Shown: positions 25,050 to 33,623 of the stretch, in pieces | Numbering within the stretch: position 1 is the stretch's first letter | Layout of the letters: every line of letters begins with the position of its first letter | Assembly (NCBI GenBank): GCA_902479135.1 | Contig: CABSNU010000010.1 | Location: forward strand, 1 to 64,000 | DNA from: an uncultured Collinsella sp. | Lineage (GTDB): Bacteria > Actinomycetota > Coriobacteriia > Coriobacteriales > Coriobacteriaceae | Length of the DNA stretch: 64,000 nucleotides | Reading direction: 5' to 3' | Notes under the pieces: generated by a model | The model's input: the letters and a program-made list of their open reading frames with translations, nothing else | Told to the model about the DNA's origin: nothing | Database searches by the model: none | Position numbers and translations under genes: made by a program

Positions 25050-26765
25050 CTATTGTGCCGAGCCCGCGACGGGCTCAAAATGCTTGTCCTTCACGGCAGC
25101 GGCCAGGCGATCTGCCAGATTGCGTACGCGCGGATCCAGGCGCGCGGCACCCGGGTTGACAAAGAAGCGGGCCGTGCAGTCCATAATGCGACCAGTAATA
25201 ACCAGGTCGTTATCGCGCAGGGTGGCGCCCGTGGCGGTAATGTCCACGATGCGATCGGTCATACCGACGATGGGGCCCAGCTCGATATTGCCGTGCAGCG
25301 AGACGATATCGGCATTCACGCCGCGCTCGGCATACCAAGCGCTCGCGATGCGCGGATACTTGGTGGCCACGCGAAGCGATCCGCGACGGGCGTAGTTGCG
25401 CTCGGCCTGGCCAGCGCGCCACGCGGGCTCCGCCTCAATGAAAGTGCACAGGCCGTAGCCCAGGTCGACCAGCTGCAGCAGGTTGAGGTCAGCCTCGATG
25501 AGCGAGTCCCAGCCGCAGATGCCGCAATCGGCGCCGCCGCAGCCCACAAAGGCGGGCGCGTCGCTGGGGCGCACAATGACAAACTCGATATCTCCGACCG
25601 CGCCTTCGCCGGCACGCGTGTCGCGGCCGCGCACAATCAGGTGACGACCGGGGTCGCGCAGCTCGGAGACGTCCAGGCCTGCAGCCTCGAGCACGTCGAG
25701 CGTGTCGGCCTTAAGCGAGCCCTTGGGCACGGCGATGCGCAGCGGGCCCTCGGCACCACGGCCCACGGCATGATCGCCGTCGGAAGCGGCATCCTCGGCT
25801 GAGGTGTGCGCAGCCTCCAGACGCTCGAGCGAAAAGGCGAAGCCCGCCGCCGGCACCTCGATGCCGTCGCCGAATGCGCCGGTAAAGATGGAGTCGTAGC
25901 GACCGCCCGAGCCCACCGGATCGGGCAGGCCACCGGCATAGGCCTTAAAGACCAGGCCCGTGTAGTAATCAAACGAGTTCATGATGGAGAAGTCGAAGGA
26001 CAGCACCTGGGCGTCCTCGGGAGTCAGGCCCTCGACCAGGGCACGCAGCTCGCGCGTCAGCGGCGCGGCGATACCGGCGGCCCCCAGCAGCGCATCCACG
26101 CGGTCGAGCACCTCGGCTCCACCGTGCAGACGCGGCAGCTCGCTAATGGCGGCCTTGACGGCATCGGACTCCGCACTTGCCGCCACACGGGCATCGAGGC
26201 CCACAAAGTCGTTGGCGTGCACGCAGCGCAGGGCCTCGGCAGCCAGCTCGCGATTCTCGCATACCGCGAGCAGCTCCTTAAACGGGCGTACGCTACCTGC
26301 GATGATGCGTGCATCGGGCAGCGCCAGCTTGCGCACCGCCTCGGCCACGAGCGAGACAATCTCGACATCGCCCGCGGTATCGCCCGCACCGATGAGCTCA
26401 AAACCCAGCTGCGTAAACTGACGCGAGCCACCGGCATTGCGCTGGCACTCGCGGACCACCGGCGCCTCGTAGCGCAGGCGCAGCGGCAGATCGGCCGCGC
26501 GCATGCGGGTCGAAACTAGGCGCACGATCGGCAGCGTGTTGTCGGGACGGACCACCAGCAGGCGACCGTCGTCATCAAAGAGCTTAAACGGGGTGTCCGC
26601 AATGCGGCCGCCCTCCTCGAGCGAACCCTTGTCCTCGAGCAGCGGCGTCTCGACCGGCAGGTAATGATGCTCCCTAAAGCAGCCCTTCACCGTCAGCGCA
26701 ATCTCCTCGCGCGCCTGAGCCTCCTCGGGCAATATGTCCCGGAATCCCCACGGTGTGGCCGTCAT
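25050..26765 (-). CDS. hisG: HisZ-HisG fusion: ATP phosphoribosyltransferase, regulatory plus catalytic domains
   Basis: 571 residues. Residues 1 to about 325 are HisZ, a catalytically inactive class II HisRS-like subunit (PWGFRDILPEEA, LRLRYEAPVVREC, GSRQFTQLGFELIG, FDYYTGLVFKAY). Residues 342-571 are the short form of HisG (LRIAVPKGSLKADTL, GGADCGICGWDSLIE, PRPP loop DITATGATLRDNDL). Normally these are two genes forming a hetero-octamer; here they share one chain, with a short polar linker at about 326-341. It catalyses the committed step, PRPP + ATP to PR-ATP. GAGGAGG precedes the ATG and it heads the his operon. Confidence 0.92.
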   Translation of the reverse strand: MTATPWGFRDILPEEAQAREEIALTVKGCFREHHYLPVETPLLEDKGSLEEGGRIADTPFKLFDDDGRLLVVRPDNTLPIVRLVSTRMRAADLPLRLRYEAPVVRECQRNAGGSRQFTQLGFELIGAGDTAGDVEIVSLVAEAVRKLALPDARIIAGSVRPFKELLAVCENRELAAEALRCVHANDFVGLDARVAASAESDAVKAAISELPRLHGGAEVLDRVDALLGAAGIAAPLTRELRALVEGLTPEDAQVLSFDFSIMNSFDYYTGLVFKAYAGGLPDPVGSGGRYDSIFTGAFGDGIEVPAAGFAFSLERLEAAHTSAEDAASDGDHAVGRGAEGPLRIAVPKGSLKADTLDVLEAAGLDVSELRDPGRHLIVRGRDTRAGEGAVGDIEFVIVRPSDAPAFVGCGGADCGICGWDSLIEADLNLLQLVDLGYGLCTFIEAEPAWRAGQAERNYARRGSLRVATKYPRIASAWYAERGVNADIVSLHGNIELGPIVGMTDRIVDITATGATLRDNDLVITGRIMDCTARFFVNPGAARLDPRVRNLADRLAAAVKDKHFEPVAGSAQ

Positions 26766-26801
26766 CTGGTGAACCTCCTCATGCTGTGTTTCATACAGAA
26801 C

Positions 26802-26831
26802 AGAAGACCGGCAGAGCTCCGCCGGTCTTCT
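26802..26831 (-). promoter_or_regulatory. Leader hairpin upstream of hisZG
   Basis: AGAAGACCGG pairs with CCGGTCTTCT around GCAGAGCTCCG's loop, a very stable stem 37 bases upstream of the start. No T-run follows on the minus strand, so it is not a simple terminator; it could be a 5' stabilising or attenuating stem. A TATGCT at about 26841-26846 (minus strand) may be the -10 box. Confidence 0.5.
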
Positions 26832-26933
26832 GGGTACTTTAGCATACTAGAGTGCTTGCGGGAAAATCCGTCGCAGCCGCTCACACTGTATTCATTTGGA
26901 AACATAGGGCAGATTGCTGCAACCCAACCCCAC

Positions 26934-27770
26934 CTAGGCGCCAATCGCACGACGATACTCTGCCATTACCTGCGCATCGGCGGCTGCGGGGTCGGCAAAA
27001 TAGCGCCCGTCATAGGTCTCGGCCGAAACAACTCCGCGATAGCCGCGCGCCACCAGCCTATCCAGGTCGGCGCGCATATCGCGGTCGCCGTCACCCCAAG
27101 CAAGATGCGTCGTGCCATCTGCCGCAACATCGACAAAATGCACGTGAGCGACATCATCGCCAAGCAGGTCGAAATAATCGTCGATGGTATCCCCTGCCAC
27201 CGCCATAGCGCCCAAATCCAGACACGCCTTCAGTGCCGGATGATCAACCGCCTCGATCATGCGCTTCATATCGGCCGCCGAGTTCACGATCAACGACTCA
27301 ACCGGCTGTAGGGCCTCGAGTACCAGTCGCACGCCGCGCTCTCCCGCATGCTCGGCAATCGCACGCAGCATCGAAGCGCTGCGACCCCACGCGTCCTCAA
27401 TCGGCTCGTTCAAAAATGCCCAACCGCTCGAGACCATGACCTGCTCGGCTCCAAGTTCCGCCGCAATATCCACAACGTTCTTAAAGTACGCGAGCGTGCG
27501 GGCACGTGCCTCATTCCCGCGCGCCGCGATATTCCACGGCTTGGGGTTATTCTGTTCGGGACAAAGCCCCACAATCCGAACCCCATACCGCTGCGACAGC
27601 TCCCGCACCTGCTCGAGCGAATCGTATCCATGGCAATCGACATACAGATGCATCGCCCCGGTCCAAAGCTCGCAACACGTGTAGCCCGAGGCCGCTGCCG
27701 AAGAAAAGAATTCTTCAAGGTCAAAATAACGATGGCTGATATTCATGACGGCAAGCTGCGGATACTCCAT
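26934..27770 (-). CDS. Sugar phosphate isomerase/epimerase, FrlC-like TIM barrel
   Basis: 278 residues from ATG 27770, which has AAAGGTGG at good spacing; a GTG nine bases earlier is less likely. It is an AP-endonuclease-2-like barrel with metal-binding residues: YTCCELWTG, Glu in LVLEALQPVES, LKACLDLGAM, HVHFVDV and the final VSAETYDGRYF. Nearest described role by context is fructoselysine 3-epimerase (FrlC), which would let the pathway accept psicoselysine-type isomers. It is last in the PTS/SIS operon. Family alone does not fix the substrate. Confidence 0.75.
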   Translation of the reverse strand: MEYPQLAVMNISHRYFDLEEFFSSAAASGYTCCELWTGAMHLYVDCHGYDSLEQVRELSQRYGVRIVGLCPEQNNPKPWNIAARGNEARARTLAYFKNVVDIAAELGAEQVMVSSGWAFLNEPIEDAWGRSASMLRAIAEHAGERGVRLVLEALQPVESLIVNSAADMKRMIEAVDHPALKACLDLGAMAVAGDTIDDYFDLLGDDVAHVHFVDVAADGTTHLAWGDGDRDMRADLDRLVARGYRGVVSAETYDGRYFADPAAADAQVMAEYRRAIGA

Positions 27771-27853
27771 CTTGTCCACCTTTCGGCAAAAGGGCGCCGC
27801 AGCACAGTGTGCGCGACGCCCCCTCTTACATTGTTTTAATTATGACGGATGCC

Positions 27854-28690
27854 CTACTGAACACCAAGCACTCCAAAGAACGCGCCGGCGATACTCACGA
27901 GTAAGATCACGAGCATGATGAGCAGCGGATTCATCTTCTTCTTGAGCATGAGATAGACAATTCCAAACAGCCCCATCGTGACAAAGCCCGGGAAGATTCC
28001 GTTGAGCAGCTCGGCGAGCGTCTGAGCGCCATCGCCCGCGCCGACCATGAGCGGAATGTCCACGGTGACCATCTCCATGGTCATAGCGCCGATCACCATG
28101 GCACCCATGATAGAGGCCATCTTGACGATCGTGTCCATAATGCCCGATTCCTGGACCTTGCTGATCATGTCCGAGCCAAAGCGATATCCCACAAACGTCA
28201 GCAGGTAACGGATGATGTAGTGGGGGACGTTGAACACGAGCAGGAACAAAATCGGGCCAAGAATAGAGCCCTGCAGCGCCAGCGACGTGCCGACACCCGT
28301 CGCCAAAATTCGCAGCGTACCCCAGTAGAAGGCATCGCCCACGCCGGACAGCGGTCCCATCAAAGCAAGCTTGACATTAGAGATCGCGCTCGTGTCAAAG
28401 TTATCTTCGGTGGCGTTGACTTCTTCCATTGCGGCAGCAATGGACATGGGGAGCGTCGAGATGTACGGCGTGACGTTATAGAGCTCCATATGGCGCTTGA
28501 GTGCGGCCTTAAAGTCTGCATCCTGCGGATACAGCTTGCGAAGGATCGGCATGAGGGCCCACATAAAACCGATATGGCCCATACGCTCGTAGTTCCAGGA
28601 GTGCTCATAGGGAATCGAGCGCCAGAACAGTTTCTTAAGATCTGCGCGGGTAATCAACCCGTCGTAGGAAGACTCAAACTTAAAACTCAT
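27854..28690 (-). CDS. Mannose-family PTS IID component
   Basis: 278 residues, starting MSFKFESSYDGLITRADL; its start overlaps the IIC stop by 11 bases. It has the EIID-Man pattern: NYERMGHIGFMWALMPILRK, the conserved GPLSGVGDAFYWGTLR, and several C-terminal membrane helices (LLIMLVILLVSIAGAFFGVL). With IIC it forms the membrane channel. Mannose-family transporters with these subunits include GfrCD of Salmonella, which move glucoselysine and fructoselysine. Confidence 0.92.
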   Translation of the reverse strand: MSFKFESSYDGLITRADLKKLFWRSIPYEHSWNYERMGHIGFMWALMPILRKLYPQDADFKAALKRHMELYNVTPYISTLPMSIAAAMEEVNATEDNFDTSAISNVKLALMGPLSGVGDAFYWGTLRILATGVGTSLALQGSILGPILFLLVFNVPHYIIRYLLTFVGYRFGSDMISKVQESGIMDTIVKMASIMGAMVIGAMTMEMVTVDIPLMVGAGDGAQTLAELLNGIFPGFVTMGLFGIVYLMLKKKMNPLLIMLVILLVSIAGAFFGVLGVQ

Positions 28691-29471
28691 CGAACCCACT
28701 CCCAATCGCAGGATCCTCGGTTGCCACTGCGGGCTGCTCCGCCTTTTTCTTCTCGCCCAAAACCGTCATCGCGACGACGATAATCGCGGCAAAGATCGCC
28801 ACGCCCGTCGTGCTAATGCCAAAGTAGGCGACGAGGAAGAAGCCAGCGAAGAAGAACGGAGCCACTGTTTTGTTCATAATCATCTGCGCCAGCATCGCAA
28901 AGCCGAGTGCGGGCAAGAAGGCGGCGGCGACATCCATGCCGGTCTGAACGAAATCGGGGATGATGTTGAGCAGGCTGGCGACGGCATCGGCGCCAAAGAA
29001 GAATGCCAGGGGAATGATCAGCAGGCCGCACCAGCTCTGCGCGTAACCGGCGATGAGCATGTTGCGCGTGATGGCCTTGGTGTCTCCGTCCTCGACGTTT
29101 TTGTCGATACGGTGCACCAGCAGCAGCATGACCGGCTGGCCCAGGGCCGTATCGAGCGCCAGGACGATCGTTGCGATGGGAATGCCCAGGGTCAGGGCCG
29201 CCGAAGCGTCCGCGCCGGCCTGCATGGCAAGCGACACACCCAGGATGGTTCCGGAAATCGTATCGGGCGGGTTATATGCACCGACCGAGATGGCGCCGAC
29301 CATGGCAAGCTCCATCGTGGCGCCCATAATGGTGCCGGTCACTACATCGCCCATGACAAGGCCAACCAGAGGTCCGAGCACGATCGGGCGCTGGAGGTAG
29401 CTCGTGCCCGTCAGCCACTCGGAATAGCCCAAAAGGGCGATCAGGAAAATCAGGATTGTCTTGATAACCAT
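28680..29471 (-). CDS. Mannose-family PTS IIC component
   Basis: 263 residues with seven or so membrane helices. Typical IIC features are QRPIVLGPLVGLVMGDVVTG near the N-terminus and MGATMELAMVGAISVGAYNPPD. The last 25 residues are hydrophilic. SD AGGGG is upstream, and it follows the IIB gene by eight bases. Confidence 0.93.
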   Translation of the reverse strand: MVIKTILIFLIALLGYSEWLTGTSYLQRPIVLGPLVGLVMGDVVTGTIMGATMELAMVGAISVGAYNPPDTISGTILGVSLAMQAGADASAALTLGIPIATIVLALDTALGQPVMLLLVHRIDKNVEDGDTKAITRNMLIAGYAQSWCGLLIIPLAFFFGADAVASLLNIIPDFVQTGMDVAAAFLPALGFAMLAQMIMNKTVAPFFFAGFFLVAYFGISTTGVAIFAAIIVVAMTVLGEKKKAEQPAVATEDPAIGSGFDEF

Positions 29472-29479
29472 GACAGCCC

Positions 29480-29950
29480 CTAACCGATGACCTTCGCGGC
29501 ATCAGTCTTCGCATCTGCCGGAATCATCTGAATGAACAGTTCATAGCCCTCGCCGAGCAGTTCTTTGACGTATGCCTCGTTTTCGGGCGTGAGGAATACG
29601 CTGGTCGAGACCTGGCGGGCATTCTCGCTAAAGGCAACGTTGCCGAGATTGATCTTCTTGATGCCCATCGCCTTGGCGACGGCACCGGCCTGCTGGATCG
29701 TCTCGCAAACCACGAAGAGCTTGTACTTATCAGTCACACCGCTCTGGAGCGCCTTGACGGCATCCTCGGTGTTTTTGACGACGACCTTGCAGCCCTCCGG
29801 CTTTGCGAGGGATAGAGCTTGCAGGCGAAGCTTGTCATTGAGGACCGTGTCGCTCACCAACAGGATGCAGTCGGCACCCAGAGCCGAGGTCCAGCTAACG
29901 GCAACTTGGCCGTGAAGCAGTCGATAGTCCACGCGAATCATCTGAATCAT
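29480..29950 (-). CDS. Mannose-family PTS IIB component
   Basis: 156 residues, soluble. The phosphorylated His is in VDYRLLHGQVAVSW (His14), the hallmark of EIIB of the mannose/sorbose family. It takes phosphate from IIA and gives it to the sugar on IIC/IID. AGGGAG precedes the ATG. It lies 17 bases after IIA. Confidence 0.94.
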   Translation of the reverse strand: MIQMIRVDYRLLHGQVAVSWTSALGADCILLVSDTVLNDKLRLQALSLAKPEGCKVVVKNTEDAVKALQSGVTDKYKLFVVCETIQQAGAVAKAMGIKKINLGNVAFSENARQVSTSVFLTPENEAYVKELLGEGYELFIQMIPADAKTDAAKVIG

Positions 29951-29967
29951 GATGTGCTCCCTAGTGG

Positions 29968-30384
29968 TTAAAACTCATCGAGTTCGGCCTGCCCCAGCAG
30001 GTCGTTGACGTACTTGACCTTGGTGTCGTCCGCCTCGACGATCTGGCGAATGGCCTCATCGATCGGGGTGGATTCGGGCACGAACAGCAGCTGAATAAGG
30101 AGCGGCAGGTTCATATTGGTCACGAGGTGCGTGTTAGGACGCGTCTGGACGATCTTGGTGAACTCGTTGTTGACACTGCCGCCAAAGAGGTCGGTGCAAA
30201 CGACGACCTCATCGTCCGCCGCAAAGCCGTTCAGAATCGCTGCGGCCTCCTTGGTCAGGTCCTCGTTTCCGTCGACATACATAGAGAGCGCATGGACGTT
30301 TTCGCGCTCGCCGGAAAGCAGGCCGATGCTCTCGACGATTCCGGACGCAAAATGAGCATGGGACGCCACGATAAACTGCCTCAT
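29968..30384 (-). CDS. Mannose-family PTS IIA component
   Basis: 138 residues from ATG 30384 (AAAGGGG upstream); a longer frame to 30432 overlaps a terminator and is rejected. IVASHAHFASGI contains the phosphorylated His9 and TDLFGGSVNNEF is the conserved second loop. It receives phosphate from HPr. Confidence 0.94.
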   Translation of the reverse strand: MRQFIVASHAHFASGIVESIGLLSGERENVHALSMYVDGNEDLTKEAAAILNGFAADDEVVVCTDLFGGSVNNEFTKIVQTRPNTHLVTNMNLPLLIQLLFVPESTPIDEAIRQIVEADDTKVKYVNDLLGQAELDEF

Positions 30385-30413
30385 TCGATTCCCCTTTCTT
30401 GCGAATTTCGGCA

Positions 30414-30443
30414 TAAAAATGCCCGGACGCATGCGCCCGGGCA
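30414..30443 (-). terminator. Intercistronic terminator between the deglycase and IIA genes
   Basis: TGCCCGGGCGC and GCGTCCGGGCA fold into a stem on the minus strand, followed by TTTTTA at 30419-30414. It would cut most transcripts after the SIS genes and lower PTS expression relative to them. Confidence 0.75.
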
Positions 30444-30478
30444 GGGTGCTTCTTGATCAGTAGCTTATTTGTCACCGA

Positions 30479-31540
30479 TTAGTAGTCGAACTGGTGATAG
30501 TAACGACGGTAGTTGAGGTTGTGCTTGGTGACCGTCTCGTAGTAAGCGGCAAGGCGATCGGTAATCAGCGAGGAGAGGATCCACGGAGACACGATGACGC
30601 GGAACTCGTCGTCAAGGCCGGGGATCGCGAACTCGGCGGTGTCGATGATGTTGATGTCGGTGTCGCCGGTCACGCCGCGGTTGAGGAAGGCGCGAACGCG
30701 CTCGTCGAGCTTGCGGTTCTCGTCCTCGCCCATGAACAGGAACACGGGGACGCCGGGCTCCACGAGCTCGAGGGTGCCGTGGAAGAAGTCGGCCGAGGTG
30801 ATGTAGCGGGTGCGCTTCCACTGCATCTCCTCCAGGATGCACATCGAGAACAGGATGGTCTCGCCCCACAGGGCGCCGGAGCCGATGAACATGGTGTAGG
30901 GGGCCAGGGCGTACTTCTTGGCGAGCTCCTCGGCGCGCGGCTCGAAGCTCTTGCGGATGTCGACCAGGTGGGTCCAAACGTCCTTGGTCTGCTCGATAAA
31001 CAGGTCGAACTTGGGGAAGCAGCCGCGGCGGTTGAGCAGGCGCAGGCCGAAGCAGTCGGCGAGGTAGTAGCCCATCTCGCAGCCGCCGTTACCATGATCG
31101 GAAGCCATCTTGACGCAGTTCTCGGCGCCGACAGCCTGGCCGATGGGGCCCTCGGGCTTGGTCATGGCGTAGACGCGCACGCCCATGTCCTTCATCTTCT
31201 TGACGGCCTCGAGGACCTCGGGGGTGGTGCCGGACTCGGAGGCGGTGAGCACGACGGACTTCTCGGTCATGCGCTTGTGGCCCATGACGTTCCACTCGGC
31301 GGCGTGGATCAGGTAGACCTCGAGGTCGCGGTCGCCGAACTTGTTCATGAGGTACTCGAGCTGCATGAGCTCGTCCCAGGTGCCGCCGACGCCCATCAGG
31401 AACACGGCGTCGTAGCCCTCGTCGGCGACCTTGTCGGCGAGCGCGGTCATCTTCTTGCCGGTCTCGTAGAGCGCCTTACCGTCCTCGAGATAGCCCTCCT
31501 GGTCGAAATGCATGATCTCGATCTTCTCGGTTTCCTTCAT
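30479..31540 (-). CDS. SIS-domain sugar-phosphate deglycase, FrlB/GfrF/FraB type
   Basis: 353 residues with two SIS folds. The C-terminal part matches the FrlB-family pattern closely: FFHGTLELVEPGVPVFLF, LDERVRAFL and the terminal NYRRYYHQFDY. N-terminal SIS motifs are VFLMGVGGTWDEL and VVLTASESGTTPEV. FrlB, GfrF and FraB split 6-phosphorylated Amadori products (fructoselysine or fructose-asparagine 6-phosphate) into glucose 6-phosphate and the amino acid. Glu and His in the ADFFHG segment are candidate catalytic residues by analogy. GAAAGGAGAG precedes the ATG. Amino-acid specificity cannot be told from sequence. Confidence 0.78.
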   Translation of the reverse strand: MKETEKIEIMHFDQEGYLEDGKALYETGKKMTALADKVADEGYDAVFLMGVGGTWDELMQLEYLMNKFGDRDLEVYLIHAAEWNVMGHKRMTEKSVVLTASESGTTPEVLEAVKKMKDMGVRVYAMTKPEGPIGQAVGAENCVKMASDHGNGGCEMGYYLADCFGLRLLNRRGCFPKFDLFIEQTKDVWTHLVDIRKSFEPRAEELAKKYALAPYTMFIGSGALWGETILFSMCILEEMQWKRTRYITSADFFHGTLELVEPGVPVFLFMGEDENRKLDERVRAFLNRGVTGDTDINIIDTAEFAIPGLDDEFRVIVSPWILSSLITDRLAAYYETVTKHNLNYRRYYHQFDY

Positions 31541-31600
31541 TTGTCTCTCCTTTCTGGGGTTGTTTCCACATCCCCCATGCCAACGGGCATCAAAACCCGC

Positions 31601-32716
31601 TTACATTCCGTAACACTCAGCCGCTTTGGCCTTAAGCGCATTGACTGACTCTTCGTAGCCCTCTGCCTTGACCTCCATTTGCTTGGAGACGGCATCGAGA
31701 TACGGGTGCACGTCCCATGACTTCAGACGCTCGGCGATCATTGCCGCAATCGTCTGGAAGAACACAAGATTGGGAATCGCGCTGAGCAGCGGAGCCACCT
31801 GAGGCACCGCAACCTCGTGAGCCCTACCCCTGGGATGGGCCGTGAGCAGCACCGTTTTTGTCGTAACGTTCGATAGCGCATCGGCGATATTCGCAAGACG
31901 CTCCGACCCCTGCGGATCGTCGACAATAAACACCAGATAGCCCGGAACGATCTGCATCTCGGGACCGTGGACGAACTCCTCGCCTTCGTGATGCATGGCA
32001 GGAATCTTGATGGTCTCGCTCAGCTTGAGCGCTGCCTCCTCGGCAACACCGTAGTTGGGGCCGTTGCCGACGACCATGGCGGACATGTGCTCAGAAAGCT
32101 CGAGCATGTGGCCTTGGACATATGCCTCGGCGGTCTTGCACATCACGGCATTGGCCTGGATAGCCTCGCGCAGGTCGTCAAGACGCTGGGCAACGCCCTT
32201 GGCGTCAATCGTTCCGCGCGCCTGACCGCCGTAAATACCAAAGAGCACCAGGTACTCAACGAGAACCTCGACGCCCAGAGTCACAAAGTCCACCGACTCG
32301 ACGCCCACACCGTAGTCAAGAACGATGTCAGTGTGCTCCTTGATGGGTGCCTCGACGTTTGCCGTAAGCGCAACTGCAGCCATATCGTGTGCGCGCATGT
32401 AATCGAGCGCCGCAATCGTATTGGTCGAATAACCACTCTGCGAGACGGCGATGTTGAGCGCATGCTGCGGATAGGTGTGTTCAAAATCGACGAAGGCCTC
32501 GGGCGTCACAACGGACACTTGCATCTGCAGCGCATCTTGCAGGTAATCGCGGGCGCAATCGGCGGCATGGCGCGACGAACCCGAAGCAACGATGCGCAGC
32601 GCGTCAAAAGAACCGGACTGGAAAATATCAACGAGCTGCGCCACCAGCTCAGACGAACGCTCGAGGTTCTCTCCCATACGCACATGGGCGAGTTGAACGT
32701 AATCGAGCATCTTCAT
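31601..32716 (-). CDS. SIS-domain protein, GlmS-isomerase-like/AgaS or GfrE-like
   Basis: 371 residues from ATG 32716 (GAGGTGAG upstream). Two SIS domains: LRIVASGSSRHAADCA with NIAVSQSGYSTNT, and MVVGNGPNYGVAEEAALKLSET with the GlmS-like HHEGEEFVHGPEMQI. It resembles the isomerase half of GlmS without the glutaminase. In gfr operons the second SIS enzyme, GfrE, is a glucoselysine 6-phosphate deglycase, which is my preferred reading. An aminosugar deaminase/isomerase (AgaS) is the alternative. It is the first structural gene of the operon. Confidence 0.72.
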   Translation of the reverse strand: MKMLDYVQLAHVRMGENLERSSELVAQLVDIFQSGSFDALRIVASGSSRHAADCARDYLQDALQMQVSVVTPEAFVDFEHTYPQHALNIAVSQSGYSTNTIAALDYMRAHDMAAVALTANVEAPIKEHTDIVLDYGVGVESVDFVTLGVEVLVEYLVLFGIYGGQARGTIDAKGVAQRLDDLREAIQANAVMCKTAEAYVQGHMLELSEHMSAMVVGNGPNYGVAEEAALKLSETIKIPAMHHEGEEFVHGPEMQIVPGYLVFIVDDPQGSERLANIADALSNVTTKTVLLTAHPRGRAHEVAVPQVAPLLSAIPNLVFFQTIAAMIAERLKSWDVHPYLDAVSKQMEVKAEGYEESVNALKAKAAECYGM

Positions 32717-32739
32717 CGTCTCACCTCGCAACAAATCAT

Positions 32740-32754
32740 TAGTATTTGATACCA
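32740..32754. promoter_or_regulatory. Candidate GntR operator upstream of the SIS/PTS operon
   Basis: TAGTATTTGATACCA is an inverted repeat (TRGTAT-N3-ATACYA) 24 bases upstream of the first SIS gene. GGTATCAAA occurs again in the same direction at about 32777-32785, and TGTATATACA (32844-32853) is a 10-base palindrome in the same 193-base gap. Two GntR genes lie directly upstream. Confidence 0.5.
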
Positions 32755-32909
32755 ATCACGATTACAGGTTACGGCTTTTTGATACCTCTTTGTCGATTAA
32801 TTTATTCCCTTCGGCGAACGGTCGATTTTGAGCCCTGTAAGGTTGTATATACAGCTGACCCAATGATCAAAACTGGTTAGCTTCCCAGCCGTTATTCACA
32901 AAACACCAG

Positions 32910-33623
32910 CTAGTACGTATAGGTGTAGCCGCCCGCATCGCCACGATTGAAGGACTTTACATACTCGATAGCCTGACCGCTCGCGTCATAGCTCACGCAT
33001 TCCAAAAGCAAAACAAGATCGCCCTGCTCCAGTCCAAGCAGGCCGGCATCTCGCGCGCCCAGCGCTTCGATATCGAGCTTTTCCTGTGCCATGACCGGCT
33101 TTCGGCCCAACATTTCATAGGTCTCGTACAAACTGAAGACCGACACGTCAATATCTTCGATTGTGGGGAACAGCAGGCACGGGATGAACGCCGTCTCAAT
33201 CGATACGGGATCGCCGTTGACGCAGTTCAAACGCCGAATCGAATACAGCAAATCGTCCTCGGCAATGCCAAACAGGTTGGCATAATATGGGCCCGCATAA
33301 CGCTTGGAACGCGCGAGGATACGGACGGACGGCTCGCCGCCCGAAGCACGAACCGATTCGCGAAAGCCTCCTGTTCGCTCGTACGCAACGGGCACTTTCT
33401 GTGCCACAAACGCGCCCTTTCCGCGGACGCGTCGAATCTGCCCACGCCGAACCAGCTCATCGACAGCACTTCGGATGGTCAAGCGTGTCGTACCAAATTC
33501 CTCAGCGAGGTCTTTTTCGGACGGAATCATGGAACCCGTGGGATATATACCGCGCTCGATACGCTCCTCGATGCGGCGTCGAATGCGCATATAAACCGGG
33601 GTGGCATCTACTGTTTCAGCCAT
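32910..33623 (-). CDS. GntR-family (HutC/UTRA) transcriptional regulator
   Basis: 237 residues: winged helix at about 10-75 (PSEKDLAEEFGTTRLTIRSA, RGKGAFVA) and a UTRA ligand domain from about 90 (LYSIRRLNCVNGDPVSIETA). FrlR and other sugar-operon regulators have this form. Its start overlaps the end of the second GntR gene by 16 bases, and it precedes the SIS/PTS operon, which it probably controls; a phosphorylated Amadori compound would be a logical inducer. Confidence 0.88.
   Translation of the reverse strand: MAETVDATPVYMRIRRRIEERIERGIYPTGSMIPSEKDLAEEFGTTRLTIRSAVDELVRRGQIRRVRGKGAFVAQKVPVAYERTGGFRESVRASGGEPSVRILARSKRYAGPYYANLFGIAEDDLLYSIRRLNCVNGDPVSIETAFIPCLLFPTIEDIDVSVFSLYETYEMLGRKPVMAQEKLDIEALGARDAGLLGLEQGDLVLLLECVSYDASGQAIEYVKSFNRGDAGGYTYTY

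Noticed and set aside
26766..26870. T-box or histidine-peptide attenuator upstream of hisZG
   Set aside because: The leader is under about 100 bases, has no His-codon run and no T-box sequence; only one stem is seen.
30494..31648. Plus-strand open frame opposite the SIS deglycase
   Set aside because: Val/Leu/Gly-rich complementary frame without a domain or ribosome-binding site; the minus-strand gene is clear.
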